A DNA stretch of 64,000 bases from JAHQVI01 sp050330195 (GCA_050330195.1 JBHJOB010000006.1:43860-107859); one strand, 5' to 3'. Positions 36,298-44,908 are shown, counted from the stretch's first letter. Notes: generated by a model from the letters alone, not told the origin. A program made the numbers and translations.

Positions 36298-38220
36298 TTG
36301 CGATTTAGCCGGAACAGTTCCAGCGCATCCTTCATCCCGGATGCGAAAGAAGGCCGTGTGAACCCCGTTGCGGTGTTCATGAAGCTCCTGCCATTCGTGT
36401 GGCCCGAAGATCGTCCCGACCTGCGCCGACGCGTCGTCATGGCCGGTTTCGTGCTGGTCGTGGCCAAGATCGTCACGGTTGCGACGCCGCTTGCCTATAA
36501 GGGCGCGGTGGACTGGTTCACGACGGGCAGCAATGGCGCGCAGGTCTCCACTGCGACCGCGCTGACCGTCGTCCCGATCGCATTGATCATTGCCTACGGA
36601 CTCGGCCGCGTGCTGATGATGGCCTTCACGCAGCTTCGCGATGTGCTGTTCACCCGTGTGGGCCAGAATGCCGTCCGCAATCTGTCCAACCAGACCTTCG
36701 AACATCTGCACAAGCTGTCGCTGCGCTTTCACCTTGAGCGCAAGACGGGCGGCCTCAGCCGGGTCATCGAACGGGGCCGCGACGCGGTCGAGCTGATCAT
36801 CCGCATGGGCATGCTCAATTCCGTGCCGACGGTTCTGGAACTGGTCTTCGTCATCGCCATCACCACCTATTTCTTCGGCTGGATCTTCTCCGCCATCATC
36901 GCGGTGACGCTGATTCTCTACGTCTGGTTCACGTTCAAGGCCAGCGAGTGGCGCATCAAGATCCGCCGCGAAATGAACGACAGCGACACCGAAGCCAACA
37001 CCAAGGCGATCGACAGCCTGCTGAACTACGAAACCGTCAAATATTTCGGCAATGAATCCTGGGAAACGAGCCGTTTCAACGATTCGATGGTCCGCTATGA
37101 AAACGCCGCCGTCCGGACCTACACCTCCCTCGCCGTCCTCAATACCGGCCAGGCGTTCATCTATACGGTCGGCCTGACGCTGTGCATGTTGCTGGCGGGC
37201 TATGGCGTGGTGAACGGCACGCATACGATGGGCGATTTCGTCATGATCAATGCGATGCTGATCCAGCTCTACATGCCGCTGAACTTCCTCGGCATGATCT
37301 ATCGCGAGTTGCGGCAGGGGCTGGTCGATATCGAGTCGATGTTCGAATTGCTGGGCCAGTCGCCCGAGGTGAAGGACAAGCCAGGCGCAAAGCCGCTCGA
37401 CATTCGCGAGGGCAAGATCCGTTTCGAGAACGTTTCCTTCTCCTACGACCCGGCCCGCCCGATCCTGAAGGCCGTGGATTTCGAGGTTCCGGCCGGCAAG
37501 ATGGTGGCGATCGTCGGCCCTTCAGGCGCCGGCAAATCGACGATTTCGCGCCTGCTGTTCCGGTTTTACGAAACGACCACGGGCCGCGTGCTGATCGACG
37601 GGCAGGACATTCGCGACGTCACGCAGGAATCCCTGCGCGCCACGCTCGGCATGGTGCCGCAGGACACGGTGCTGTTCAACGACACCATCGCCTACAACAT
37701 CCGTTATGGCCGGCCGGACGCCACCGACGAGGAAGTCCGGGAAGCGGCGCGCATGGCGCAGATCGACGAGTTCATCAAGCTCCTGCCGGATGGCTACAAG
37801 GCCATGGTCGGCGAACGCGGCCTCAAGCTGTCCGGCGGCGAGAAGCAGCGCGTCGCCATTGCCCGCACGATCCTCAAGGGGCCGCCGATCCTGATGCTGG
37901 ACGAAGCGACCTCCGCGCTCGACAGTTTTACCGAGAAGCAGATCCAGGCCGCCCTTGACCGGGTTTCGCAGGACCGGACGACGCTTGTCATCGCCCACCG
38001 GCTCTCGACAATCATCCACGCCGACCAGATCATCGTGCTCGAAGCCGGGGAGATTGTCGAACGCGGCACTCATGCGCAGCTTCTGGAGAAGAACGGCCTT
38101 TACGCGGGCATGTGGGCGCGCCAACAGGAAGCGGAGGAGGTCCAGCGCAGGGCGCGTGAACTCGCCGCCGACCCTTATGTGGACGGCAAGGCTGCAAAAG
38201 CGCCGCTCCCTGCGGAATAA
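36298..38220 (+). CDS. Atm1/HMT1-type ABC exporter (half transporter, membrane plus ATPase)
   Basis: The product has 640 residues. The N-terminal domain has six helices with the Atm1 marks LSLRFHLERKTGGLSRVIERG and SLLNYETVKYFGNE. The ATPase follows, with Walker A GPSGAGKST, signature LSGGEKQR and Walker B ILMLDEATSALD. Relatives (Atm1, NaAtm1) are homodimers that export glutathione derivatives, sulphur species or metal-thiol complexes. The start is uncertain: TTG 36298 has GAGG upstream, while GTG 36358 would remove 20 residues. Its place before psd is conserved in Hyphomicrobiales. Confidence 0.92.
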   Translation: MRFSRNSSSASFIPDAKEGRVNPVAVFMKLLPFVWPEDRPDLRRRVVMAGFVLVVAKIVTVATPLAYKGAVDWFTTGSNGAQVSTATALTVVPIALIIAYGLGRVLMMAFTQLRDVLFTRVGQNAVRNLSNQTFEHLHKLSLRFHLERKTGGLSRVIERGRDAVELIIRMGMLNSVPTVLELVFVIAITTYFFGWIFSAIIAVTLILYVWFTFKASEWRIKIRREMNDSDTEANTKAIDSLLNYETVKYFGNESWETSRFNDSMVRYENAAVRTYTSLAVLNTGQAFIYTVGLTLCMLLAGYGVVNGTHTMGDFVMINAMLIQLYMPLNFLGMIYRELRQGLVDIESMFELLGQSPEVKDKPGAKPLDIREGKIRFENVSFSYDPARPILKAVDFEVPAGKMVAIVGPSGAGKSTISRLLFRFYETTTGRVLIDGQDIRDVTQESLRATLGMVPQDTVLFNDTIAYNIRYGRPDATDEEVREAARMAQIDEFIKLLPDGYKAMVGERGLKLSGGEKQRVAIARTILKGPPILMLDEATSALDSFTEKQIQAALDRVSQDRTTLVIAHRLSTIIHADQIIVLEAGEIVERGTHAQLLEKNGLYAGMWARQQEAEEVQRRARELAADPYVDGKAAKAPLPAE

Positions 38221-38227
38221 TGCGCAT

Positions 38228-38352
38228 AGAGCGTGAAAAACGTCATCAAAGCGCTAAGTTTTGCCCCGCTTGGCGTGCTAAAACACCGGCCAAATCGAGC
38301 TGATACAAACAGATGCAGATCGGGATCATTCGCTCATGAAGCATCCTGATCC
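38228..38352 (+). repeat. Intergenic repeat, copy 3 (strongly diverged)
   Basis: This begins AGAGCGTG and ends AAATCGAGCTGATACAAACAG, then GATCGGGATCATTCGCTCATGAAGCATCCTGATCCC, where GGGATCA-type arms again pair. The middle is not recognisable. It lies directly upstream of psd and may form its leader. Confidence 0.5.
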
Positions 38353-38367
38353 CCAAGGGAACTCACA

Positions 38368-39081
38368 ATGAATGACCGCCATGCCCTGATCGAGACAATC
38401 CGCGGCGCGCTCGTCCCAGTCCATTGGGACGGCCACAAATTTGTCGGCGCGGCGATCATCGTCACTATCCTGCTGTTCCTGATCTGGTCACCGCTTGGCT
38501 GGCTCGGGCTGATGGCGACAGCCTATATCGCCTACTTCTTCCGTGACCCGGCGCGCGTCACCCCCGTCCGCGAGGGACTGATCGTGGCGCCCGCCGACGG
38601 GCTCGTGACCTCGGTCCATCTCGACACGCCGCGGGCCGAACTGGGCCTGCCGAACGAGCCGCATAGCTGCATCTCGATCTTCCTTTCCGTGTTCGACGTC
38701 CATATCAACCGCGCGCCGGTCGATGGCCAGATCGTGCGGCGCATCTATGTCCCCGGCCTCTATCTCAACGCCGCGATGGACAAGGCGAGCGAGGATAATG
38801 AGCGCGAGATCATGGTTTTCCGGACTGCGCCCGGCACGGAGATCGGCGTCGTCCGCATTGCCGGGCTGATCGCCCGCCGCATCGTCACCTTCGTGCGCGA
38901 AGGGCAGACGGTGGAGGCCGGAAGCCGGACGGGGCTCATCCGCTTCGGCAGCCGCGTCGATGTCTATATCCCGAGCGCGAAGGGAATTCTGGTCGCCGAA
39001 GGCCAGCGCGTCATCGGCGGAGAGACGGTCCTCGCCGATTTGCGGTCGGAAGAAAACGGCCGTGAAGTAAGGCTGAACTGA
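38368..39081 (+). CDS. psd: Phosphatidylserine decarboxylase proenzyme (short form)
   Basis: The enzyme decarboxylates phosphatidylserine to phosphatidylethanolamine at the inner membrane. The product has 237 residues, matching the short PSD type of alphaproteobacteria. Two N-terminal hydrophobic segments (residues 25-55) anchor it. FLSVFDVHINRAPVDG holds the conserved histidine. RFGSRVDVYIP near the C-terminus holds the glycine-serine self-cleavage site that makes the pyruvoyl group. AAGGGA lies seven bases before ATG 38368. The usual downstream partner pssA is missing; a repeat copy and an unrelated gene follow. Confidence 0.95.
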   Translation: MNDRHALIETIRGALVPVHWDGHKFVGAAIIVTILLFLIWSPLGWLGLMATAYIAYFFRDPARVTPVREGLIVAPADGLVTSVHLDTPRAELGLPNEPHSCISIFLSVFDVHINRAPVDGQIVRRIYVPGLYLNAAMDKASEDNEREIMVFRTAPGTEIGVVRIAGLIARRIVTFVREGQTVEAGSRTGLIRFGSRVDVYIPSAKGILVAEGQRVIGGETVLADLRSEENGREVRLN

Positions 39082-39446
39082 CAGTCCGGAGTCCCCTGTT
39101 CCGCGACGTCTCCAATTGAAGCCAGGTCCGATAAAATGGGAACCATCCCCGCTTTCGCGGGCACCATTTTTCGGAAAATGCGAAATCGAACAAAAATTGG
39201 AGACTGAGGTCGTTTCCGTCCGAAATGATTTCGTTGAGCCGGCGTGTGTGGCGGGGCCGGAATTCCGTGCCCGGAATTCCTGAATTTATGCGAGCGGCTG
39301 AGAGAAATTGTTACACTTTTCAGGTGTCGCGCGGGGAGATAGCCTTTGATATTCAGGCATTTTTTCTAAAATTGAATGTTTTCTTGCCTTAAATTTCCGG
39401 TTGAGTAGTCTGGTCCCAGACGTGGATTTCAACAGAGAGAAATACG
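39082..39446. other. Intergenic region after psd
   Basis: This gap holds repeat copy 4 (39121-39238) and about 200 A/T-richer bases before the secreted Arg/Gly-rich gene, presumably with its promoter. I see no trace of pssA. Confidence 0.5.
39121..39238 (+). repeat. Intergenic repeat, copy 4 (with nested palindrome)
   Basis: GCCAGGTCCGATAAAATGG is followed by ACCATCCCCGCTTTCGCGGG (the nested palindrome), TTTTTCGGAAAATG, AATCGAACAAAAATTGGAGA and a closing imperfect stem. Compared with copy 2, the palindrome replaces a few bases after ACCAT. Confidence 0.65.
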
Positions 39447-39944
39447 ATGTTTCGTAGGATTGCACTTGTCCCTGCGTTACTGGCAGGTATGGCAACATTG
39501 GGCCTCGCAGGCGCTTTATCGCCCGCAAATGCCCTTGTCGGCGGCAAATCGGCGCTGGATAACCGGACGCCTATCAGCGAAACCGCCAACGCTGGCGTGA
39601 CGGAAGTCGGCCGGCGCAGAGGACGCGGCTTCAAGGGGCGCAGCTTCAAGCGACGCGGCTTCGGGGGGCGCAGTTACGGACGGCGCAACTTCAGCCGGAA
39701 TCGCGGTAGTTTCCGCCGCAAATACAGTAATCGGCGCAGCTACAGACGGCATCGCTACAATGATCTGGGCTACGCCCTGCCGCTGCTCGGCCTTGGTCTC
39801 TATCTCGGCCATCAGAACTACGCCTATGACCGTCCTCGCTATGGTGGCGGAAGCTGCACTTATTGGCGCGAGCGCTGCGCCGACAATTGGGGCTACGGCA
39901 ACAACAACTATTATGGCTGCCTGCGCTATCACAATTGTTACTAG
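39447..39944 (+). CDS. Secreted Arg/Gly-rich protein of unknown function
   Basis: The product has 165 residues. The signal peptide (MFRRIALVPALLAGMATLGL, cleavage after PANA) is clear. A very basic stretch rich in RGR, FKGRSF, GGRSYGRR and similar short repeats runs over about residues 55-105. A hydrophobic LGYALPLLGLGLYLG segment and a Tyr/Asn/Cys-rich tail follow, with SCTYWRERC, NWGYGNNNYYGC and YHNC (five cysteines in all). Small secreted basic proteins of similar make-up are common and uncharacterised in Hyphomicrobiales. Binding to polyanions such as LPS, DNA or cell-wall polymers is only a guess. Repeat copies 4 and 5 flank it directly. Confidence 0.7.
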   Translation: MFRRIALVPALLAGMATLGLAGALSPANALVGGKSALDNRTPISETANAGVTEVGRRRGRGFKGRSFKRRGFGGRSYGRRNFSRNRGSFRRKYSNRRSYRRHRYNDLGYALPLLGLGLYLGHQNYAYDRPRYGGGSCTYWRERCADNWGYGNNNYYGCLRYHNCY

Positions 39945-40063
39945 AGCGAGATCCGATAAATGGAAACCATCCCCGCCTTCGCGGGAACAGGCTTTTCGGA
40001 AAATCGAGCTTAGAACAAACAGATAGAGGTCAGGATCGTCTCCGTAAGAAGTGATCCTGATCT
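39943..40063 (+). repeat. Intergenic repeat, copy 5 (full, with nested palindrome)
   Basis: The copy starts at the stop codon with AGAGCGAGATCCGATAAATG. ACCATCCCCGCCTTCGCGGG, TTTTCGGAAAATCGAGC, AGAACAAACAGAT and the hairpin GTCAGGATC...GATCCTGATC follow. The last 30 bases are nearly identical to copy 2, which shows recent relatedness. Confidence 0.8.
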
Positions 40064-40073
40064 GGTGTGGTGA

Positions 40074-40127
40074 TCGAGAAATGCCCTTCATTGTCTCGGC
40101 TTGCTCAGCAGCAAGGCGATTTCTCGA
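40074..40127 (+). other. Imperfect hairpin in non-coding DNA
   Basis: The arms TCGAGAAATGCC (40074-40085) and GGCGATTTCTCGA (40115-40127) pair with one bulge. An inner TTGCT-CAGC-AGCAA stem lies between them. No gene explains it. Confidence 0.4.
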
Positions 40128-40152
40128 CCTGAAGCCACAATAGAATTATGGG

Positions 40153-40236
40153 GTTGCCAGTGTCCCTGAGATTCCGAAGTCCGCCAACGAGCCCGCCGTG
40201 GAATGAGGCGAACTTTGGAATCGGGAGACTGGCAAC
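40153..40236 (+). other. Long imperfect inverted repeat (about 30-bp arms)
   Basis: Arm 40153-40185 starts GTTGCCAGTGTCCC and arm 40207-40236 ends GGGAGACTGGCAAC. They pair over about 30 positions with three mismatches and one three-base bulge, around a 21-base loop. This could be a structured RNA, a remnant of a small mobile element, or a regulatory hairpin. Confidence 0.5.
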
Positions 40237-40404
40237 TGATTCATTGTCGGCTACTGGTACAGTGAGCGCACGGAGAACCTCGACCACGCAAAAGCGTGCC
40301 CGTTATCCTTGCAACTGCTCCAACCATGCGGAGGCGTGAGAAACAGCCTCTGCACCTGATGTGTTGAGATGTGACTGTTCGCATAAGCTCTCATGCAACA
40401 AAAA

Positions 40405-40430
40405 AGCCCGGCATCGCAGCCGGGCTTTTC
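40405..40430. terminator. Bidirectional intrinsic terminator
   Basis: AGCCCGGC and GCCGGGCT pair perfectly around six bases. On the + strand TTTT follows, and on the - strand TTTTTT follows. It should end the - strand transglycosylase transcript start-side neighbour's read-through and any + strand transcript from the non-coding region. Confidence 0.8.
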
Positions 40431-40464
40431 CGTCTCATAAGAGCGTCGTCCCCTAGCGCGCCGG

Positions 40465-41685
40465 TCAACTCCCCCGCAACCGGCTGAACAGCGCGTCGGA
40501 CGGATAGGAATCGGCGGGCAGGCCGAACTTGATCTGCGCCTGCCGGATCGCCTGGCGCGTCTTCTCGCCGATGATGCCGTCCACATCGCCGACATCATAG
40601 CCGGAGCGCGTCAGAAGCTCCTGCAACTGCTTCGTCTCGTTCAGCCCATAGGCGGGAATGCCCGGCTTGCCCTTGTCGTAGCGGGGCGCTCCGGCGAGGC
40701 GCGTGGCGAAATAGGCCGCAGTCGTCGCGTAGACCAGCGACTGGTTCCATTGCGTGTAGACATCGAAATTCGGGTAGGCGAGAAAGGCCGGACCGTGGCG
40801 GCCCATCGGCAGGAGCAGCGCGGTCGGCACATTGTCGGCAGGCAGCGGCTCGCCATTGCGGCGCGTGACGCCCCATTTGGCCCATTGCGCGCGCGGATGC
40901 CGGATCGTCAACTCCGCTTCCTGCCACGGCAGCTCGCCCGCAACCGAGACCTCTTCCAGCCAAGGCTCGCCCGCCTGCCAGCCATAGTGCCGGATCAGCT
41001 TGGCGGTCGAAGCCAGCACGTCAGGCACGCTGTTGCGCAGATTGACTTGCCCGTCGCCATCATAATCGACGCCGAATTCGGTATAATGCGTCGGCAGGAA
41101 CTGCGTCTGGCCTAACTCGCCCGCCCATGCGCCGACAAGCTGATCGAGAGAGAGATCGCCCCGGTCGACGATCTTCAGCGCGGCGATGAGCTGTTCGCGG
41201 AACATCTCGGGCCGGCGGCAGTCATAGGCGAGCGTCGCCAGCGCGCCCATGATCCGGTCATCGCCGGAATTTGCGCCGTAATCCGTTTCCAGCCCCCAGA
41301 AAGCCGTGATCACGGGCGCAGGAACGCCATATTCCTGCTCGATCCGCTTGAAGATCGAGGCATATTGCTTCAGCCGCTTCGCCCCGTGCTGCATCCTGTG
41401 GCTGGAGACCATCCGGCCTGAAAAGGTGAGGAAGTCCTGAGCGAATACGCCGCGCGCCCGGTCCCGCCGAACGATGCTCGGATCGTAGCGGACACTGGCG
41501 AGGACGGTCTCGATGGTGCCGCGCGAAACGCCCGCGCTGGCTGCATCGGCCTTCACGATCTCAAGCCAGTCGGCGAAACTCTGCGTGTGGTTGCAGGTTT
41601 CGGCGCTCACCGGACGGGTGAAAACGGCGAGGGCCGCCAAAGTGAGGATCAGAAAGGAATTTTTCTTAAGCGATAAAAACATCAA
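40465..41685 (-). CDS. Lytic murein transglycosylase (MltB-type, SLT family 2)
   Basis: The product has 406 residues with an N-terminal signal peptide (FLILTLAALAVFTRPVSAE). The catalytic domain has VITAFWGLETDYGANSGD, where the glutamate of ETDYG is the general acid, and AWAGELGQTQFLPTHY. A C-terminal peptidoglycan-binding domain (LQELLTRSGYDVGDVDGIIG) completes it. It cleaves glycan strands of the cell wall in the periplasm, forming 1,6-anhydroMurNAc, which the AnmK kinase encoded in this window later recycles. The bidirectional terminator lies just beyond its stop. Confidence 0.93.
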   Translation of the reverse strand: MMFLSLKKNSFLILTLAALAVFTRPVSAETCNHTQSFADWLEIVKADAASAGVSRGTIETVLASVRYDPSIVRRDRARGVFAQDFLTFSGRMVSSHRMQHGAKRLKQYASIFKRIEQEYGVPAPVITAFWGLETDYGANSGDDRIMGALATLAYDCRRPEMFREQLIAALKIVDRGDLSLDQLVGAWAGELGQTQFLPTHYTEFGVDYDGDGQVNLRNSVPDVLASTAKLIRHYGWQAGEPWLEEVSVAGELPWQEAELTIRHPRAQWAKWGVTRRNGEPLPADNVPTALLLPMGRHGPAFLAYPNFDVYTQWNQSLVYATTAAYFATRLAGAPRYDKGKPGIPAYGLNETKQLQELLTRSGYDVGDVDGIIGEKTRQAIRQAQIKFGLPADSYPSDALFSRLRGS

Positions 41686-41769
41686 TCGGTCTTCGCTCCC
41701 ATGCGTTCAATGCGATTTGGGCGGGATGGCTGACAGTCTGCCGCCGCGCCGGGCGGATGGCGCGCAGCT

Positions 41770-42117
41770 TCAGTTTTCCGGCGCTCTCATTCCGCGCACC
41801 GCGCCGACAGGGGCATCGCCATCCTTGCCCTTGCCGACCAGCCTTTCCCACCAGTTCCGTTTTTCGGTGTAAGCGCCAACTGTGCCCTGATAAGGGCCTT
41901 TGAGCGTTTTGGTGCTCCCGCTTGTCACAATGAGGACACGCAGCGTCTTGTCGCCGGGAATGAGGATGGTCTTGCCGTCGGCAAATTTCGCTCCGACCGG
42001 CAGATCCGGAACATCCGACTCCAGAACCAGCATTTCCGCCCGCGCGGGCATTGAGGCAATCGCAAAAATCGACAGCGCGAGACATGCCGCTGTCACGGCG
42101 CCGGTAATCCGGGTCAT
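41770..42117 (-). CDS. Small secreted protein, partner of CHASE2 gene
   Basis: The product has 115 residues with a signal peptide (TRITGAVTAACLALSIFAIA, cleavage near ARAE). The mature part VGAKFADGKTILIPGDKTLR, then VTSGSTKTLKGPYQGTV, resembles the FecR-like beta-rich proteins that often accompany CHASE2 sensors. I chose ATG 42117, seven bases after GGAG; an ATG two codons upstream is too close to it. It is 57 bases downstream of the CHASE2 gene and probably co-transcribed. A role as periplasmic ligand or partner is inferred. Confidence 0.65.
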   Translation of the reverse strand: MTRITGAVTAACLALSIFAIASMPARAEMLVLESDVPDLPVGAKFADGKTILIPGDKTLRVLIVTSGSTKTLKGPYQGTVGAYTEKRNWWERLVGKGKDGDAPVGAVRGMRAPEN

Positions 42118-42174
42118 GTCCATTCTCCTGCCGCTAGTGATTCGATTGAAACATTTGTATCCCACTTGCCGCCC

Positions 42175-43374
42175 CTACGCGGCTGAATGCACTCGTTGCA
42201 GAATTCGGGGCGTATAATGTCCCCCCGTCACGCCGAACGTCCAGGCAAAGAAAAGCGTGGTCGAGGGTGCGATAATATTGAAAAACACAAACAGAACGCT
42301 GCCAAGCCCGATAAGAAGGATAAGACCGCCCAGATAGAGTTGCCAACCGAAACGTTTGATCCGCCACCGCAAGCTCAACAGAAAACCGAGGAACGCGACC
42401 GCGATGAGTAGAAGCAATTCGTCGAGCCAGGGCATGGCGTAAAGCGAACGCCCGTCGATGAGCTGCGCCAGAATCTGCGCGTGCACGACGACGCCCGGCA
42501 GTTTCGCCCCATCCGCGATGGAAAGCGGGGTCAGATGCTTGTCGCGGTCGGCGAAATCGCCGCCGATCAGCACGATACGATCCTTCAACGCGGCCCGCCA
42601 GCCTTCCGGCAGGATCACGTCGGGCGGGCTGCCGGGCGCATGGCGCGGCACCCGGAACAACGGAAAGAGATCGTCACCGGAGGGCGGCAACAGCCATGAT
42701 ATGTAGCGCGTGGCGGGCTCGGAAACGCGAACGCCCGCCTTCTCGGCCAGCACTTTGGCGAAGCTCTCCCTGTAGGGCGGTGATGCCGAACGCTCGCCCA
42801 TATAGCGGACGGTCTGATCGCCGATCTTGAGCTTGTCCTCCTCGCGGGCGAAGAAGACGTGTCCGGCATCGCTCCCGGCTTGGGAGAGGAAGGCTTCCTG
42901 AAACTTCAGGTTCTCCTCGCCGTAGCCCTTCACGCGGCCGTCGATGGCGCCGATAATGAGCGGCGCGTTGACGCTTCTCATCGCATCGATCAGGCTTTGG
43001 GTCTTGGCTTCCTCGCTCTTGCGGTCATAGATGAAATCGACGCCGATCGCCCTTGGTCGCGCCTGGTCGAGGCCGCGCAGAAGCGAGGCGACGAGGCCGC
43101 GGTCTATCGGCGAGAGATAGTCGTATTCGGCCATGCTCTCTTCATCGATCAGGATAATCGCGATGTCCTGCCGGGCCTCGTCCGAAACCGGCGAGAAAAA
43201 CAATGTGCGCCAGTCATAGGTCCATTCATCGGGCCCTTCGAGCAGGACGTCCGCGCGGGATAGTCCGATGAGCGCGAAGGCCACCATGACAGACCAGAGC
43301 GCGCCCATGAAAATCGCCACGGCTGGACGGCGCGGAAGATGCTCTTCCCTGTAAACTGCCCCCGTCATCTTCAC
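42175..43374 (-). CDS. CHASE2-domain membrane sensor without output domain
   Basis: The product has 399 residues. One N-terminal helix (AVAIFMGALWSVMVAFALIG) leads into an extracytoplasmic CHASE2 domain (about residues 45-310), recognisable by DIAIILIDEESMAEYDYLSPIDRGLVA and DRIVLIGGDFADRDKHLTPL type segments. Three C-terminal helices (LLLLIAVAFLGFLLSL onward) follow. CHASE2 is normally joined to an adenylate cyclase, kinase or GGDEF domain; here the protein ends about 20 residues after the last helix. Sensing must be passed on through a separate protein, perhaps the small secreted protein downstream. Confidence 0.88.
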   Translation of the reverse strand: MKMTGAVYREEHLPRRPAVAIFMGALWSVMVAFALIGLSRADVLLEGPDEWTYDWRTLFFSPVSDEARQDIAIILIDEESMAEYDYLSPIDRGLVASLLRGLDQARPRAIGVDFIYDRKSEEAKTQSLIDAMRSVNAPLIIGAIDGRVKGYGEENLKFQEAFLSQAGSDAGHVFFAREEDKLKIGDQTVRYMGERSASPPYRESFAKVLAEKAGVRVSEPATRYISWLLPPSGDDLFPLFRVPRHAPGSPPDVILPEGWRAALKDRIVLIGGDFADRDKHLTPLSIADGAKLPGVVVHAQILAQLIDGRSLYAMPWLDELLLLIAVAFLGFLLSLRWRIKRFGWQLYLGGLILLIGLGSVLFVFFNIIAPSTTLFFAWTFGVTGGHYTPRILQRVHSAA

Positions 43375-43564
43375 TCCCGAATCAAGCCGGGCGCATCACG
43401 GCCCCTGATTGATCATGCAGCAATCGGCTGGCGGAATACGCCGCAGCTTTGCCGGTAAGCTGTCTGCCCGATCCGATGCAGGAAAGCAGGGTCGCGAAGG
43501 GAATGCAAGATAAGGGTGAAAACGTGAAGGGCGTTATCCGAGACGGATGTGGCTTTGCCGGCGG

Positions 43565-44908
43565 TCAGATTTTTGGCCTGCGGGCCGGAACGGGGACGCC
43601 ATCGGTCTCGTCGATCGTCGCCGGGTCCGTGCCCGGATCGGCGGAAGACGAGGTTACGGCAAGTCCGGGCACCGTCGTCGTGCCCTCCGTAGACCCGGTT
43701 TGGGCTGCAGCTTCGGCAATGCGACGTTCGATCTCCTGGCGCTTGTCCTCGTCCATCTTGGCGCGCATTTCCTTCTCGATCTTGCGCCAGTCCGCAACGG
43801 CCCGCTTGTGGTCCTCATAGGTTTCCGAGAACAGATGCCCGCCTGTCCCGTCCGCAACGAAAAAGAGATCGCTCGTCTTTGCGGGGCGCAGAACCGCTTC
43901 CAGCGCGGCGCGTCCGGGATTGGCGATCGGCGTCGGCGGCAGGCCCTTGATCGTATAGGTGTTGTAGGGCGTCATCTGCTGGATCTCGCGCTTGAGAAGC
44001 GGACGGCCCAGCGTGCCCTTGCCGCCCGACAGGCCGTAGATGATCGTCGGGTCGGATTGCAGCCGCATGTTCTTGCGCAGACGGTTGACGAACACCGCGG
44101 CGACGCGGTCGCGTTCATCCACCTTTCCGGTCTCGCGTTCCACGACCGAGGCAAGGATGATCGCCTCTCTTTGCGTGTTGAACGGCAGATCGGAGGCGCG
44201 CTGCGGCCAGATGCTGTCCATGAAGCGCCGCTGCGCGTTCTGCATTCTGGCGATCAGCTCATTCCGGTCCGTATTGCGCTCGAAGCGGTAGGTGTCCGGC
44301 AAGATGCTGCCTTCCGGCGGTACAAGGTCGACGCGCCCGGTCAGTTCGGGATGAGCCTTGAGACGCTCCACGACCTGGAAGCTGGTCAGCCCCTCAGGCA
44401 CGCTGACGCTGTGCAGAATGGCCTTGCCTTCGACGAGCGTATCGAGAACGGCGCGCATGCTCGCCTGCTTCTTGATCGCATATTCGCCGGCTTTCAGCTT
44501 CGTCTGCGCGCCGAAATACATCACGAATGCAACGAAGATGCGCTGGTCGGAAATGACTTCCTCGCGCTCAAGACGGCTGGCGATCTGGCGAACGCCCTCG
44601 CCTTTCGGGATCACCACGACAGTCGAGTAATCCAGCGGTCCGGGCTGGTCGAACTGCGTGCGCACATAGTAGAGCAGCAGGGCAAAGCCGATGACGCCGA
44701 CGAAAAGCAGCGTCATGACATTGTTGAGGAATTTCACGAAAGGACGCTGGTGCCAGCTGGAGAGCTGCTCCGGCGGCTCGGGCGCATAGTCAGGTTCGAG
44801 CGCTTCCGCCGGCGAACGCGGCAGAACCCCGAAATCCCGATGGGTGCTAAAATAGTTTTCACTATGATAGCTTCCATCCTGCTTTTTCCTGCGACGACCG
44901 CCCGCCAT
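43565..44908 (-). CDS. mltG: Endolytic murein transglycosylase MltG
   Basis: The product has 447 residues with a cytoplasmic N-terminus of about 60, one membrane helix (TLLFVGVIGFALLLYYV), and a YceG catalytic domain with LPDTYRFE, REAIILASVVERETG (the catalytic glutamate) and RLQSDPTIIYGL. It cuts nascent peptidoglycan and limits glycan strand length. A Ser/Thr/Pro-rich C-terminal tail of about 60 residues follows the domain. It lies downstream of fabF on the same strand, a pairing conserved in alphaproteobacteria. Confidence 0.95.
   Translation of the reverse strand: MAGGRRRKKQDGSYHSENYFSTHRDFGVLPRSPAEALEPDYAPEPPEQLSSWHQRPFVKFLNNVMTLLFVGVIGFALLLYYVRTQFDQPGPLDYSTVVVIPKGEGVRQIASRLEREEVISDQRIFVAFVMYFGAQTKLKAGEYAIKKQASMRAVLDTLVEGKAILHSVSVPEGLTSFQVVERLKAHPELTGRVDLVPPEGSILPDTYRFERNTDRNELIARMQNAQRRFMDSIWPQRASDLPFNTQREAIILASVVERETGKVDERDRVAAVFVNRLRKNMRLQSDPTIIYGLSGGKGTLGRPLLKREIQQMTPYNTYTIKGLPPTPIANPGRAALEAVLRPAKTSDLFFVADGTGGHLFSETYEDHKRAVADWRKIEKEMRAKMDEDKRQEIERRIAEAAAQTGSTEGTTTVPGLAVTSSSADPGTDPATIDETDGVPVPARRPKI

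Larger units (their letters stand above)
39945..40464. other. Intergenic region with repeat, hairpins and terminator
   Basis: This is the longest gap in the window (520 bases). It holds repeat copy 5, two adjacent long imperfect hairpins and a strong terminator. I see no supported coding sequence. A + strand non-coding transcript ending at the terminator is possible. Confidence 0.5.

Noticed and set aside
39082..39446. Remnant of pssA after psd
   Set aside because: No frame shows the CDP-alcohol phosphotransferase motif or a run of membrane segments.
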